This document shows, one piece after another, positions 1-7,969 of a stretch of DNA of 20,680 nucleotides. Origin of the DNA: JAYEHK01 sp034659475. GTDB lineage: Bacteria > Bacillota > Syntrophomonadia > Syntrophomonadales > Syntrophomonadaceae. The stretch covers positions 1-20,680 of the forward strand of contig JAYEHK010000054.1 in NCBI GenBank assembly GCA_034659475.1, written 5' to 3'. A model generated the notes under the pieces. That model saw only the letters and a program-made list of their open reading frames with translations. It did no database searches and was not told the origin of the DNA. Position numbers and translations under genes: made by a program. The stretch's first letter is position 1. Every line of letters begins with the position of its first letter.

Positions 1-792
1 ACCGAACGATGCGATGTGTATCAGGTAGGGGGCGCGGCCTTCTCGTCGGAGATCAATGAATTTTTCATGGCCTTCGGCATTAATATCATACAGGGATTCG
101 GTCTTACTGAATTTTTCCCTGTAGCCGCTGGTTTTGGTGATAAGGGAAAATCAGGGGAATGCGGCCCGATGGTTCCCATGGTTAACATAAGAATTTCCGA
201 CGAGGGCGAAATACAGCTCCATGGTGGCATGTGCATGATAGGTTACCACAAAAGGCCCGAGGCGACTGCAGAGTGTTTCACGGATGACGGATGGTTTAAG
301 ACACAGGATGTCGGCTTCGTGACAGAGGACAAAATAAATGGCGAAGACCTAAGCTATGTCAAGATAACCGACCGTATCAAGGACCTAATTATCACGGCCG
401 GTGGCAAGAACATATCGCCGAAGCAGATAGAACTTCTGTTTGGCGAAGAGCTCTTCATCGAACAGTTCGTAAGCATCGGTGAAGGAAGAAAATATATCTC
501 CGCGCTCGTCGTCCCGAATTTCATTATCCTTGAAGACTACTGCCAAAAAAACAGCATCGAATTCAACTCACATGAAGACCTTGTGCGCAATCCAGAAGTA
601 ATCAAACTATACGATGACATCATCAATAAGCGCAACGAAACGCTCGGCCGTGTTGAGCAGATAAAAAAATACACCCTGCTGATGAACGAACTCACACAGG
701 AGGGCGGTGAGCTAACCCCAACCATGAAGCTGAAGCGGAAGCAGATCAGCGAGAAGTATAGTAAAGAAATCGACAGTATGTACTTAGAATAA
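1..792 (+). CDS. AMP-forming acyl-CoA synthetase, C-terminal part (5' end outside window)
   Basis: The frame is open to base 1, so the N-terminal half lies upstream; the first in-frame GTG (16) is internal, not a start. The visible 263 codons hold the C-terminal half of the ANL adenylating fold: a GFGLTE motif matching the usual YGxTE adenine-site motif, GWFKTQDVG in place of the common GWFxTGD, the hinge-like KITDRIKDLIITAGGKNISP segment, and TPTMKLKRK near the end, where the adenylation lysine is expected. Family knowledge: the enzyme activates a carboxylic acid to acyl-AMP and then acyl-CoA in the cytoplasm. It ends 40 bp before an enoyl-CoA hydratase on the same strand, which suggests one operon for acid activation and beta-oxidation. 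It is a paralogue of the synthetase at 8961-10883, with similar C-terminal motifs but clearly different sequence. The substrate chain length cannot be read from the sequence. Confidence 0.9.
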   Translation, partial: TERCDVYQVGGAAFSSEINEFFMAFGINIIQGFGLTEFFPVAAGFGDKGKSGECGPMVPMVNIRISDEGEIQLHGGMCMIGYHKRPEATAECFTDDGWFKTQDVGFVTEDKINGEDLSYVKITDRIKDLIITAGGKNISPKQIELLFGEELFIEQFVSIGEGRKYISALVVPNFIILEDYCQKNSIEFNSHEDLVRNPEVIKLYDDIINKRNETLGRVEQIKKYTLLMNELTQEGGELTPTMKLKRKQISEKYSKEIDSMYLE

Positions 793-831
793 GCTGCTTG
801 AGATAACCAACAAAATAAGGAGGGCAAAATA

Positions 832-1611
832 ATGGAATACAAGCTAATGAAACTGAGTAAAAAAGAGGGGGTAGGGATCGTCCTCTTTGACAACGCAAAG
901 GAGATGAACCCTACAAATCCCGATTCCATAAGAGAACTGACTTGTGCCTTTACCGACCTTAACAATGATCCCGAGGTGCATGCGGTGATCATCACTGGAG
1001 GAGACAAAGTCTTTGCTGCAGGCGGAGATATACCTTACATGTCAGAGGCATCCGCACAGGATATGGAGGAATTCATAAATAATTCCCATATGATGATTGA
1101 GCTTATTACTTCATCCAGTAAGCCTTATATCGCTGCTGTTGCAGGACCGGCACTAGGTGGCGGAAACGAGATGACACTGGCCTGCGACATTTGTATCGCT
1201 GCAGATAACGCCGTCTTCGGACAACCAGAAATCAACCTCGGCATCGTACCGGGATGCGGAGGAACACAGCGTCTTGGGCGTGCTATCGGATGGAGACGGG
1301 CCCAATACATGATCCTGACCGGTGAGATTATTAATGCGCAGACAGCGTTAAACATCGGATTGGTCAACCAGGTGGTACCTGCAAGTGAACTGCAGGAAAC
1401 AGCCTTCAAGCTGGCCAGATCTCTGGGACGTAAAAGTCCGGCTGCCATTCGTACTGCCAAACAGGCTATGAATTATGCACAAAACAACTCTCTTAGTTCC
1501 GGACTGGTGCATGAACAGAAGATCTGGTCAATGCTTTTTGCCGGTTCCGATCAGACAGAAGGCATGAAAGCGTTCCTAGAAAAAAGAAGGCCAGTCTATA
1601 CAGGTAAATAG
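832..1611 (+). CDS. enoyl-CoA hydratase / 3-hydroxybutyryl-CoA dehydratase (crotonase family)
   Basis: 259 residues, the usual size for a crotonase. The start ATG follows GGAGGG (819-824) at good spacing. The oxyanion-hole loops are seen in FAAGGDI (61-67) and GPALGGGNE (105-113). Both acid/base glutamates of classical hydratases are present: Glu113 in GGGNEMTLACD and Glu133 in FGQPEINLG, followed by PGCGGTQRL. This complete pair favours reversible hydration of 2-enoyl-CoA over isomerase or hydrolase variants of the fold. It acts in the cytoplasm, in beta-oxidation or the butyrate-type pathway. The preceding acyl-CoA synthetase would supply CoA esters, and a hairpin at 1688-1724 closes the unit. 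No acyl-CoA or 3-hydroxyacyl-CoA dehydrogenase gene is visible here, so the rest of the pathway lies elsewhere. Confidence 0.93.
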   Translation: MEYKLMKLSKKEGVGIVLFDNAKEMNPTNPDSIRELTCAFTDLNNDPEVHAVIITGGDKVFAAGGDIPYMSEASAQDMEEFINNSHMMIELITSSSKPYIAAVAGPALGGGNEMTLACDICIAADNAVFGQPEINLGIVPGCGGTQRLGRAIGWRRAQYMILTGEIINAQTALNIGLVNQVVPASELQETAFKLARSLGRKSPAAIRTAKQAMNYAQNNSLSSGLVHEQKIWSMLFAGSDQTEGMKAFLEKRRPVYTGK

Positions 1612-1687
1612 AGAAATTATCCGTTTGCCAAAAACTATATAAAAGGGAGAATTCTTTTAGGGTTCAATCGAATGTTATGCATGAAAT

Positions 1688-1724
1688 AAGGCCCAGTCAT
1701 CTAGTTTCTTGATGACTGGGCCTT
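1688..1724. terminator. hairpin terminator between convergent genes
   Basis: A perfect 14-bp stem, AAGGCCCAGTCATC (1688-1701) pairing with GATGACTGGGCCTT (1711-1724), has a 9-nt loop. It lies between the enoyl-CoA hydratase (plus) and the CreD-like gene (minus), whose 3' ends face each other, and could serve both. Neither side has a long T run (CCTTAATC on plus, CCTTATTTC on minus). Confidence 0.75.
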
Positions 1725-1791
1725 AATCAAACATCCATAAATTTTCGCTATATTATTAGCGACAAAAAAGAACATCCCCCTTGCTTCTTCC

Positions 1792-3069
1792 CTATTCGTT
1801 ATCCTGCCACGGATCTTTTAACGGAACAACTTCATTCCTACCCCGACCACCAGCAAACACTTCTTCCCAGTTAACTCTAGCAGTTAGCTGCATGGCTACA
1901 AATAGGGTGATAATGCTCAAGACCGTAATGGTCAGATCTGTATAGCCTTTGAAGAAAAAGGTGTACGAAAACAGCACCAGAAACACGAACTGGGATATGC
2001 CTATTTGCAGATAGGCGAATTTTTTGCCCACCACTATTTTCATATAGGAAACTACCAGGAAAATGGATACAACTGAAGCAATCAAGAAGGCCAGTGGAAT
2101 CGAAATATGGCCTACCATATAAGCCAGCAGCAAATGGAAACTGAAATATGCTGCAGATATAAACAAATAATTCACTGGATGGATATGAGTCCCGCTCATC
2201 ACAGCAAAAATCATGAGCATAAACAAAAACAGCAGCAATGAAACCGGCGCAAAGTGACTGACACTAGCGACCCATGGACCAGGATTCAGTTTCTGCGGCA
2301 TGCTCATACCAATCTTTACACCCGTCAAAAGATTAGAATACTCCCACTTCAACTGCCAGCCATTATCCGTCGAGGCTTTATCAGTTGGAGAAATGGTATT
2401 CTGGGGAAAATCAATATCCTCAAAATTGGTATTCATCAGCAGACTGAAGTTCTTGACCTGACTGACATCGTCTCCGAAATCGTACCACCAGTCATCCAAT
2501 CCCTGCGATGCATAAGCAATTTTCACCGTTTTCGTCTGCCCGGGGTCCAGATGAAAAGCGGCCTGAACTTTTCCGTTTTTCATTTTTACATCTTCAATTA
2601 TCTCGTCACCCACGATAAATTGAAAATCATCATAGATGGACTGGTTGTTGGGAAACTCGAAATCTACCTGCATCTCTTTGGCTTCGGAACTGGGATTGGC
2701 AATCTTGTAATCAGAATCAAAGTTTACCCGATACGTCGAATACCACAGCAATCCCTTTTGTCTGTGTTCCAGATCAAGATCAACATTGATTTTGCTGCTA
2801 TCTATCGGTCAGTATTCATTATACGTTTCCGTCTTCATTTCTTCGACTTTTTTGCCGTCCTTAGTAACCGACACCTGTTTTTGCGTCGTTACTTTATTCC
2901 ACACCTGCGGAGCCTTCTGCCTTTGCGCTGACCCCCACAGCTGCCCCACCTCTTCCCTTAAGGTTACATCCTGATGAATGGTTCGACTGTTCACACTCGA
3001 ACCCAGTATCATCCAAGCCACACTCACGCCCAAAAAAATAGCAATGATTGCAATTATTCGTTTCGTCAT
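1792..3069 (-). pseudogene. creD: CreD-like inner-membrane protein interrupted by an in-frame TGA
   Basis: Two reading frames, 3069-2809 and 2808-1792, are in the same frame and are separated only by TGA at 2811-2809. Joined, they give about 425 residues, close to CreD (about 450). The first part begins with ATG 3069 after GGAGGGG and has one N-terminal membrane segment, then LREEVGQLWG and a KAPQVW motif. The second part has a beta-rich external domain, then HIHPVNYLF and several hydrophobic segments like the CreD C-terminus, ending with ARVNWEE. Family knowledge: CreD is an inner-membrane protein linked to envelope stress and beta-lactam or colicin tolerance; its biochemistry is poorly defined. 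No creBC-type two-component genes lie beside it. Family assignment is good; whether the TGA is a real nonsense mutation, readthrough or sequence error is open. No ribosome binding site is evident just after the TGA. Confidence 0.72.
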
Positions 3070-3146
3070 CAATTTCCCCTCCCATGTGTATCATCGTTTA
3101 AATTATTTATTTCAATAATATTACATCACAAACAACTAGCTTCTTC

Positions 3147-3176
3147 TTGACAACTAAAGGAGGAAAATGGTAACAT
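3147..3176 (+). promoter_or_regulatory. sigma-A type promoter of the GGDEF gene
   Basis: TTGACA (3147-3152) and TAACAT (3171-3176) are separated by 18 bp. The expected start of transcription, near 3183, lies just upstream of the Fur-like palindrome and about 90 bp before the GTG start of the GGDEF gene. This is a prediction from consensus only. Confidence 0.5.
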
Positions 3177-3191
3177 AAATCATGTATTAAT

Positions 3192-3210
3192 GATAATGAT
3201 TATCATTATC
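3192..3210 (+). promoter_or_regulatory. Fur box (iron-responsive operator), perfect 9-1-9 palindrome
   Basis: GATAATGATTATCATTATC is a perfect inverted repeat of 9 bp around one central base. It differs from the classical 19-bp Fur consensus (GATAATGATAATCATTATC) only in that central base. It sits just downstream of the predicted promoter and upstream of the GGDEF gene, where bound Fur would block transcription. It is over 120 bp from the divergent CreD-like start and could affect that gene too. Fur itself is not in the window. A related regulator (Zur, PerR or Mnt type) cannot be excluded. Confidence 0.8.
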
Positions 3211-3274
3211 TTGTTTTGAGACATTATTAGTCTCTTAGTGTATTAACAGGAATTACAGCGGAGAGGATAATTTC

Positions 3275-4279
3275 GTGAATATTTGGAGTTTTTTTCAACT
3301 AATAAAAGTGCGCAGAATACTGCAATTTTCCCTGCTCGTGTCTGCCTTTACCCCTCTTATTATAATCTTTATCAGCATCGGTCCTCTGCTAAAAAATCAA
3401 GCTTTGAATCGGGCTATGACAGAGGGAGTTTTAGCTGCATTTTTAGTTAGCTGGGTGTTCAGTATCTTAATCGCTGACGGATTATTTGGAAGGATACTAA
3501 ATAATATAACAAGATTTTGCGAACAGGTTAAGCAAGGTGAATATGACGGATTTAGCAACCTGCCGAACCAGGGATGGGATAACGAAGATGAAAATGAGTT
3601 TCTTGTATTAATGAGAGAAATGAAGTGGATGTCCCATTTAATCAAAACGCGTGAGACGGAATTGCAGCAGACAATTTATGCTTTAAGAACAACCCAGGAT
3701 GAACTGAAAGTCAAAAATGATTTTTTGTTAGAGATGGCAATGACAGACCCGCTTACCCAAATATATAACAGGAGATATTTTTTTGAGCACCTCGAACAGG
3801 AGCATGCCCGCCTTCATCCCAATGCTCACTCCCTGGTAGTATTGATGCTGGATATCGATTATTTTAAAAAAGTAAACGACACTTTCGGACATCAGGTTGG
3901 GGACACCGTTTTGTTGGAGTTTGCCAACATTGTCAAACAGTCACTTCGAAAACAGGATCTTTTTGCTCGCGTGGGAGGAGAAGAATTTGCCATACTTTTG
4001 CCTGACATCTCAAGACAGGATGCATTACTGATTGCCAGTCGTATACGAAAAAGAATCCAGGAACATCCATTTATCGATACCGATGGTAATGTATTCTATA
4101 TTACCTGTTCCTTAGGGGCAGTGATTGAGACAGACCGTACATACGGTAATACAGACGCGCTATGGAGAGCTGGCGACCTCGCACTTTATGCAGCTAAGGA
4201 AACCGGAAGAAACAGAATTTACTGCTATGAGGAATCAGGAAAGATTGAAAAAATTGCAGAAGATCAGCTTATATCATAA
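3275..4279 (+). CDS. membrane-anchored diguanylate cyclase (GGDEF)
   Basis: 334 residues, starting at GTG 3275 after GAGAGG. There are two hydrophobic segments (about 15-36 and 50-67), then a HAMP-like/linker region and a helical, possibly coiled-coil stretch (about 125-150), then a GGDEF domain from MTDPLTQIYNRRYF (156-169) to the end. The active-site motif is GGEEF (234-238), a catalytically competent variant. The inhibitory I-site RxxD (R225-D228) lies exactly five residues before it, so feedback inhibition by c-di-GMP is expected. The metal/substrate motif DIDYFKKVND (193-202) is intact. No recognisable extracellular sensor domain fits in the short loop between the membrane segments. It lies 40 bp before an HD-GYP gene and behind a Fur box, suggesting paired, iron-linked synthesis and breakdown of c-di-GMP. 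The function call is firm; the signal is unknown. Confidence 0.93.
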   Translation: MNIWSFFQLIKVRRILQFSLLVSAFTPLIIIFISIGPLLKNQALNRAMTEGVLAAFLVSWVFSILIADGLFGRILNNITRFCEQVKQGEYDGFSNLPNQGWDNEDENEFLVLMREMKWMSHLIKTRETELQQTIYALRTTQDELKVKNDFLLEMAMTDPLTQIYNRRYFFEHLEQEHARLHPNAHSLVVLMLDIDYFKKVNDTFGHQVGDTVLLEFANIVKQSLRKQDLFARVGGEEFAILLPDISRQDALLIASRIRKRIQEHPFIDTDGNVFYITCSLGAVIETDRTYGNTDALWRAGDLALYAAKETGRNRIYCYEESGKIEKIAEDQLIS

Positions 4280-4319
4280 TCTGCGGAACAGCCTTGGAGA
4301 ATTGAGAGGAGATTGTCGT

Positions 4320-4940
4320 GTGTTCAACTATTTAGAATCATTGGAGCATCTGGATTATCACAATATCGTTGATCGTTTAATCGTTGATTTGGAGACAACG
4401 GATCACTATACAAGTATTCATAGTGCCAGAGTAGGAGATATGTCACATTGCCTGGCTGAACTCATCGGTATTAAGGGAGATGAATTGGAAAGAATTCATA
4501 TCGCAGCACATTTGCATGATATCGGTAAAACCCTTGTTCCTATACAGATATTAAATAAAAGTGAAAAGCTGTTACCTTACGAATGGGAATTGATTAAAAA
4601 GCATTCGGAGTTCGGTTATGGTATTTTGTGCAAATCCGATAAGCTTCATATACTTGCAGAAGATGTACTGCACCATCATGAACGATGGGATGGGAATGGA
4701 TATCCTGGTAAATTAAAAGGTAAACAAATTCCTCTGGGTTCAAGGATTATTGCTGTATGTGACACCTTTGATGCAATGTGTTCCCAACGCGCTTACCGAC
4801 AGGCCTTTAGTACCGGCGAAGCGCTTCAAGAGATACGGCGCAACAGCGGCAAACAATTTGATCCTGATCTCGTTGATGCAGCCGAGGAATTATGGCCCCT
4901 CATCATAGAATTGCACCAAATACCGCCCGGCATTAACTGA
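4320..4940 (+). CDS. HD-GYP domain phosphodiesterase (probable c-di-GMP hydrolase)
   Basis: I start this at GTG 4320, preceded by GAGAGGAGA (about 4303-4311). The frame is open further upstream, but that part overlaps the GGDEF gene. The 206-residue product is essentially a bare HD-GYP domain. It has the HD pair in AHLHDIGK (H66-D67), then KKHSEFGYGIL (93-103), HHHERWDGNGYPGKLKG (118-134, GYP at 127-129) and PLGSRIIAVCDTFDAM (138-153). These metal-binding and signature residues are complete. Family knowledge: HD-GYP proteins hydrolyse c-di-GMP to pGpG/GMP. No receiver or membrane domain is present, so activity is probably set by partner proteins or expression. The gene follows the diguanylate cyclase by 40 bp, giving a cyclase/hydrolase pair that is probably co-transcribed from the Fur-box promoter. 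Confidence 0.92.
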   Translation: MFNYLESLEHLDYHNIVDRLIVDLETTDHYTSIHSARVGDMSHCLAELIGIKGDELERIHIAAHLHDIGKTLVPIQILNKSEKLLPYEWELIKKHSEFGYGILCKSDKLHILAEDVLHHHERWDGNGYPGKLKGKQIPLGSRIIAVCDTFDAMCSQRAYRQAFSTGEALQEIRRNSGKQFDPDLVDAAEELWPLIIELHQIPPGIN

Positions 4941-5173
4941 TTAGTTAAGGAAACTATAACACGCCGAATATGGCAGAGCATTTAAAGAAGTTGGTGTCAA
5001 CAAAATGCTAATATTGACGAATAAAGATACAATAAAACATTTTCAGATCAGCTTTTGTTGTAATGCTGAATGATTTTGATATTTTGCTCAGGGGTCATGT
5101 AAGTAGCACTATACAACGAAAACGAGAAGGTATTTATAGATGATAAAAAATAATCAGATTGGAGGTTTTATTT
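4941..5173. other. spacer between HD-GYP and ZIP genes, no supported gene
   Basis: No convincing terminator or promoter is seen. A short frame from about 4962 to 5071 (it reads EYGRAFKEVGVNKMLILTNK and continues to a TGA) looks protein-like but has no start with a ribosome binding site; it may be a gene remnant. A stretch at 5141-5173 contains a possible leader ATG (5140) just before the transporter's ribosome binding site. Confidence 0.3.
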
Positions 5174-5980
5174 ATGGAATTAAGCAATGTGTCTTTAGCA
5201 CTTGCACTCACAATATTTGCTGGTTTATCCACGGGAATCGGAAGCATGATTGCTTTTTTTGCACGCAGAACAAATACCGTGTTTCTGTCGTTTTCTCTGG
5301 GTTTTTCGGCTGGAGTTATGATCTATGTTTCTATGGTGGAGATTTTACCGGAGGCACAAAAAGCCGCAGTTAATGTCTGGGGAGATATGGGTTTATGGGC
5401 AGCAGCCGGCGGTTTTTTTGCTGGAATGATATTAATCGCTTTGATAGATTTAATGGTACCAGCCTTTGAGAATCCACACGAACCTAGATTAATCGAAGAT
5501 ATGTACCAGGAGAACTCTTCCAACACCGATAAAAAGCTTTTCCGTACCGGATCTCTGGCAGCAATCGCCATAGCTATTCATAATTTCCCAGAGGGGCTGG
5601 CAACCTTTGTGTCGGCTGTACAGGACCCGTCCCTGGGTATTGTTATTGCAACAGCGATAGCCATTCATAATATACCGGAAGGAATTTCCGTTTCGGTACC
5701 CGTTTATTATGCTACCGGCGATAGAAAAAAAGCCTTTGTCTTATCTTTCTTGTCAGGACTCTCGGAACCTGTGGGAGCACTTATAGGTTATCTAATTTTA
5801 CTGCCATTTATAAACGATGGTTTATTTGCCCTGTTGTTTGCTTCAGTAGCCGGAATCATGGTTTTTGTTTCTTTGGATGAACTCCTGCCCGCTGCACGAG
5901 AATATGGTGAAGCCCATCATTCTGTTTATGGCATTATTGCCGGCATGATGGTTATGGCTATAAGCCTGTTGATGTTATAA
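5174..5980 (+). CDS. zupT: ZIP-family divalent metal transporter (ZupT-like)
   Basis: 268 residues from ATG 5174, preceded by GGAGG (5161-5165). A TTG at 5159 overlaps this site and is a less likely start. The protein is hydrophobic, with about eight membrane segments. The two metal-site signatures of ZIP transporters are HNFPEG (136-141) and HNIPEG (165-170), with SEPVGA (198-203) in the next helix, as in ZupT. A hydrophilic loop at about 98-124 separates helices 3 and 4. Family knowledge: ZupT proteins import Zn2+ and also Fe2+, Mn2+ and Co2+ across the cytoplasmic membrane. The gene follows the GGDEF/HD-GYP pair by about 230 bp. If transcription from the Fur-box promoter reads through, iron would control all three genes, but the gap has no visible operator of its own. 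Substrate preference cannot be derived from the sequence. Confidence 0.93.
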   Translation: MELSNVSLALALTIFAGLSTGIGSMIAFFARRTNTVFLSFSLGFSAGVMIYVSMVEILPEAQKAAVNVWGDMGLWAAAGGFFAGMILIALIDLMVPAFENPHEPRLIEDMYQENSSNTDKKLFRTGSLAAIAIAIHNFPEGLATFVSAVQDPSLGIVIATAIAIHNIPEGISVSVPVYYATGDRKKAFVLSFLSGLSEPVGALIGYLILLPFINDGLFALLFASVAGIMVFVSLDELLPAAREYGEAHHSVYGIIAGMMVMAISLLML

Positions 5981-6021
5981 AATTGTTGCTGAACAATATA
6001 AACAATACCATCAGTAACTAA

Positions 6022-6057
6022 GAACGTAAGGAATCGTCCCTACGCTTCCTTACGTTC
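6022..6057. terminator. hairpin downstream of the ZIP transporter
   Basis: A perfect 12-bp inverted repeat, GAACGTAAGGAA (6022-6033) and TTCCTTACGTTC (6046-6057), has a 12-nt loop and begins 41 bp after the transporter stop. There is no T run after it, so it is either a weak or factor-assisted terminator or a repeat element. Confidence 0.45.
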
Positions 6058-6143
6058 AGACAGGGCCTGTGTTAAAGGGTGCGATACCAGATGCGGTTGC
6101 TTATAAGCATGCGAGAATCGCAGACTGGCTGAATACTTTTTAA
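6030..6143 (+). pseudogene. possible remnant of an unidentified gene 3' end
   Basis: A 37-codon open stretch ends at TAA 6141. Its last part reads GPVLKGAIPDAVAYKHARIA and then DWLNTF, which has protein-like composition (an IPDAVAYKHARIADW block). It has no start codon with a ribosome binding site and is preceded in frame by TAA (6027). It may be the tail of a deleted gene. I do not recognise the family, and chance is possible. Confidence 0.2.
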
Positions 6144-6214
6144 TATCTGTCATATGACCGTACCCCTTCTGTTCTCAGTCCTTAGTTAGTATCTAAACTT
6201 TCCCAGTTGACAGC

Positions 6215-6313
6215 TTAATTCGAAAGAATTGAGTCAATTGAGTAAGTAGAGTTAGCATCATTGTATTTCATATGCAAATAAATCCCAATAAGCAACAAAC
6301 CTAATGCAAACAT
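6215..6313 (-). CDS. small putative membrane peptide (32 aa)
   Basis: ATG 6313 is preceded by AAGGGG at about 6 nt. The 32-residue product begins MFALGLLLIGIYLHMKY, a single hydrophobic helix, and ends in a polar, Asn/Ser-rich tail (to SILSN). An upstream in-frame ATG at 6328 has poor spacing to a ribosome binding site. There is a short palindrome, CTAACT/AGTTAG (6336-6354), just upstream. It could be a small single-pass membrane protein of unknown role or a chance frame; no homologue is recognised. Confidence 0.35.
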   Translation of the reverse strand: MFALGLLLIGIYLHMKYNDANSTYSIDSILSN

Positions 6314-6344
6314 CTCGGTCCCCTTCATACCTTTACTAACTCAT

Positions 6345-6525
6345 GATTAGTTAGAAAATAGGATTTTTAGAACGCAGATTTTCGCTGATGTCCGCTGATT
6401 TACGCTGATAATTTTTTAAAATATAAAAACAGCGTTAATCTGCGAAAATCAGCGGTAATCAGCGTTAAAATCGTTCCCTTCCCCGTACGGCTCACACCTC
6501 CTAACCCCTCACTCCTCACCTATTT
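6345..6525 (+). repeat. composite intergenic repeat, copy 1 (CGCTGATTT-rich inverted repeat plus CCCCTCACTCCTCA tract)
   Basis: After GATTAGTTAGAAAATAGGAT (6345-6364) there is an imperfect 37-bp inverted repeat: the left arm 6371-6407 and right arm 6430-6466 pair at most positions around an AT-rich loop. Each arm is built from about 10-bp units of the CGCTGATTTA type. It is followed by CTCCTAACCCCTCACTCCTC near 6498-6517. The same parts recur in reverse orientation at 8738-8916. Such non-coding repeats are typical multi-copy elements in clostridial genomes. Confidence 0.7.
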
Positions 6526-6643
6526 TCATTGCTGGTTGTGTTCTGCGGTCATGGAGGGTTCCCCTGCAAAAAGTAAGACTGGGCGAGTTTAAATGTATTA
6601 ATATTCTTCCAGCAGATTTTTAGGGTTTTAGCTGGGGAGTTAA

Positions 6644-7969
6644 TCATTGTTTAACAAGCAATTTGGAAATAACAACATTTCTCATTTCAGGATCACTTAA
6701 ATCAAAGTCACCATCCACATAAATAACGACCGTCCCTTTTATGAGCAGGATTTGCTGCTTATCTCTAAAATAAAAGGCTTCATCAGCATCCCAATCCGAC
6801 GCAGGTGCATCAATCATTTTCCCGTATCGGGTCTCCTCTTCTAATTTACCGACAAATATTTTCCGGGCAAAATAGGGGGTAACCGCCCTGTAATATTCTG
6901 AACTGATCGATTGGTGGTTTTCGCCAATCTCCCAATAATCAAATTGCTCCGGAACAATCGGGCTCATATGCCTGTCCAGACTGTTCATTTTTATGTCAGC
7001 CTCTTTATATCCCGGAAAATCTTCAAGTGTCAACACTAAATAGTCCGCTGGAATCGCTTCAATCTCATCATAGTCCCTCCCCAAAAAGCCAGACAATAAT
7101 CCCAGAGTAAGAAAGGAGGCTAACACGGCTGCAGCAATCAGCCCGCTAATGAGCACGACAACCTTGTTCTTTTTACTATTATTACTTGTCTTGAAAAATT
7201 TTTTAAGGCCCAGACCAACCATTAATCCCACCGGGAGAGGTATTAAGGCAAATAAAACGTATGGCGCACCTGTCACTGCATCCCCAAGAATTGCTAAGAA
7301 CATGATGATCACAAATACCGCAAGAATCAGGTATATGATGCCCGCTCGAAGCTTGGCACTTTTTAATGATGGCGTGGGCATAGGCTGTCCATTCTTCACA
7401 CACCTTACCAGTTTGATGTGCCAAATAATGATATATACGAACCATACACCCATGGGAATGACTATAAAAGGATAGACATAATCTGAAGCAATGCCTGTAA
7501 AGGTAAGCAAATCTCGATAATCAAACCTGGTTATTCTAAACACATGATAGAGCATATAAATGAAAAACAATAACATCCCCAGATATTCACTTCTTAGCAC
7601 TGTACTCTTTATACAGTTACTTTCAATTTCCAGATCCGTCTGGATAGGAACCGCAGGTACATCTGGAGATGAACAAAAGAACTGAAGATGTCCCCGTGAT
7701 GTGACATAGTGCCAACCTGATTCTTCACACAATTTCCTATATTCCATCAGCCGCGGGTTATCGTCTGCATCAAGGACACCGCTGCCGGGAAACACGTCTA
7801 CATAATATGTAATGTTCTGGGGCGGAATCGCTCTGAACTTTGCCCTAAACGAATTGATTTTTTCAAGCATCCAGCCCTGCCTGGCCATATCTTCCAGTTG
7901 TTCGATCATTGCCTTGTAATCAGGCGTTAAGAACGCCCAAAAGATGGTTTTTGTTGTGTTATCTCTCAT
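6644..7969 (-). CDS. DUF2812 domain membrane protein, PadR partner
   Basis: 441 residues, with ATG 7969 after GGAGG. The N-terminal 110 residues match the DUF2812 pattern: FWAFLTPDYKAMIEQLEDMA (10-29), GWMLEKI, a YYVDVFP strand, and ESGWHYVTSRGHLQFF (83-98). Then come about five hydrophobic segments (about 129-145, 166-188, 209-229, 236-256, 268-296). A soluble C-terminal domain of about 140 residues follows, which I do not recognise; it is acidic and reads like a compact alpha/beta region. Family knowledge: DUF2812 proteins are commonly encoded next to PadR regulators in Firmicutes; the function is not established, and a role in envelope stress or membrane sensing is often supposed. Here the start lies inside the 3' end of padR, so the two are translationally coupled and controlled by the operator at 8299-8338. 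Confidence 0.85.
   Translation of the reverse strand: MRDNTTKTIFWAFLTPDYKAMIEQLEDMARQGWMLEKINSFRAKFRAIPPQNITYYVDVFPGSGVLDADDNPRLMEYRKLCEESGWHYVTSRGHLQFFCSSPDVPAVPIQTDLEIESNCIKSTVLRSEYLGMLLFFIYMLYHVFRITRFDYRDLLTFTGIASDYVYPFIVIPMGVWFVYIIIWHIKLVRCVKNGQPMPTPSLKSAKLRAGIIYLILAVFVIIMFLAILGDAVTGAPYVLFALIPLPVGLMVGLGLKKFFKTSNNSKKNKVVVLISGLIAAAVLASFLTLGLLSGFLGRDYDEIEAIPADYLVLTLEDFPGYKEADIKMNSLDRHMSPIVPEQFDYWEIGENHQSISSEYYRAVTPYFARKIFVGKLEEETRYGKMIDAPASDWDADEAFYFRDKQQILLIKGTVVIYVDGDFDLSDPEMRNVVISKLLVKQ

Noticed and set aside
2809..2811. Selenocysteine at the CreD-like TGA
   Set aside because: The site is in a non-catalytic linker of a protein family with no redox role, and no convincing downstream hairpin is visible. 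A nonsense change is simpler.
2254..2931. Plus-strand 225-codon frame over the CreD-like gene
   Set aside because: It is a shadow of the minus-strand gene, with no ribosome binding site and no recognisable domain.
3153..3180. Mini-gene after AAAGGAGGAAA (ATG GTA ACA TAA)
   Set aside because: It has a perfect ribosome binding site but codes only three residues and overlaps the predicted -10 region; probably chance.
3073..3274. c-di-GMP riboswitch ahead of the GGDEF gene
   Set aside because: The conserved GCACAGGGCAAACC-like core is absent; the only regulatory signals seen are the promoter, the Fur box and a small GAGAC/GTCTC hairpin.
4125..4319. Extended N-terminus for the HD-GYP protein from 4125
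   Set aside because: This part lies wholly over the GGDEF coding sequence in another frame, and a GTG with a good ribosome binding site at 4320 gives a complete HD-GYP domain.
6371..6466. CRISPR array made of CGCTGATTT units
   Set aside because: The units are about 10 bp, contiguous and without spacers, and the two halves form an inverted repeat.
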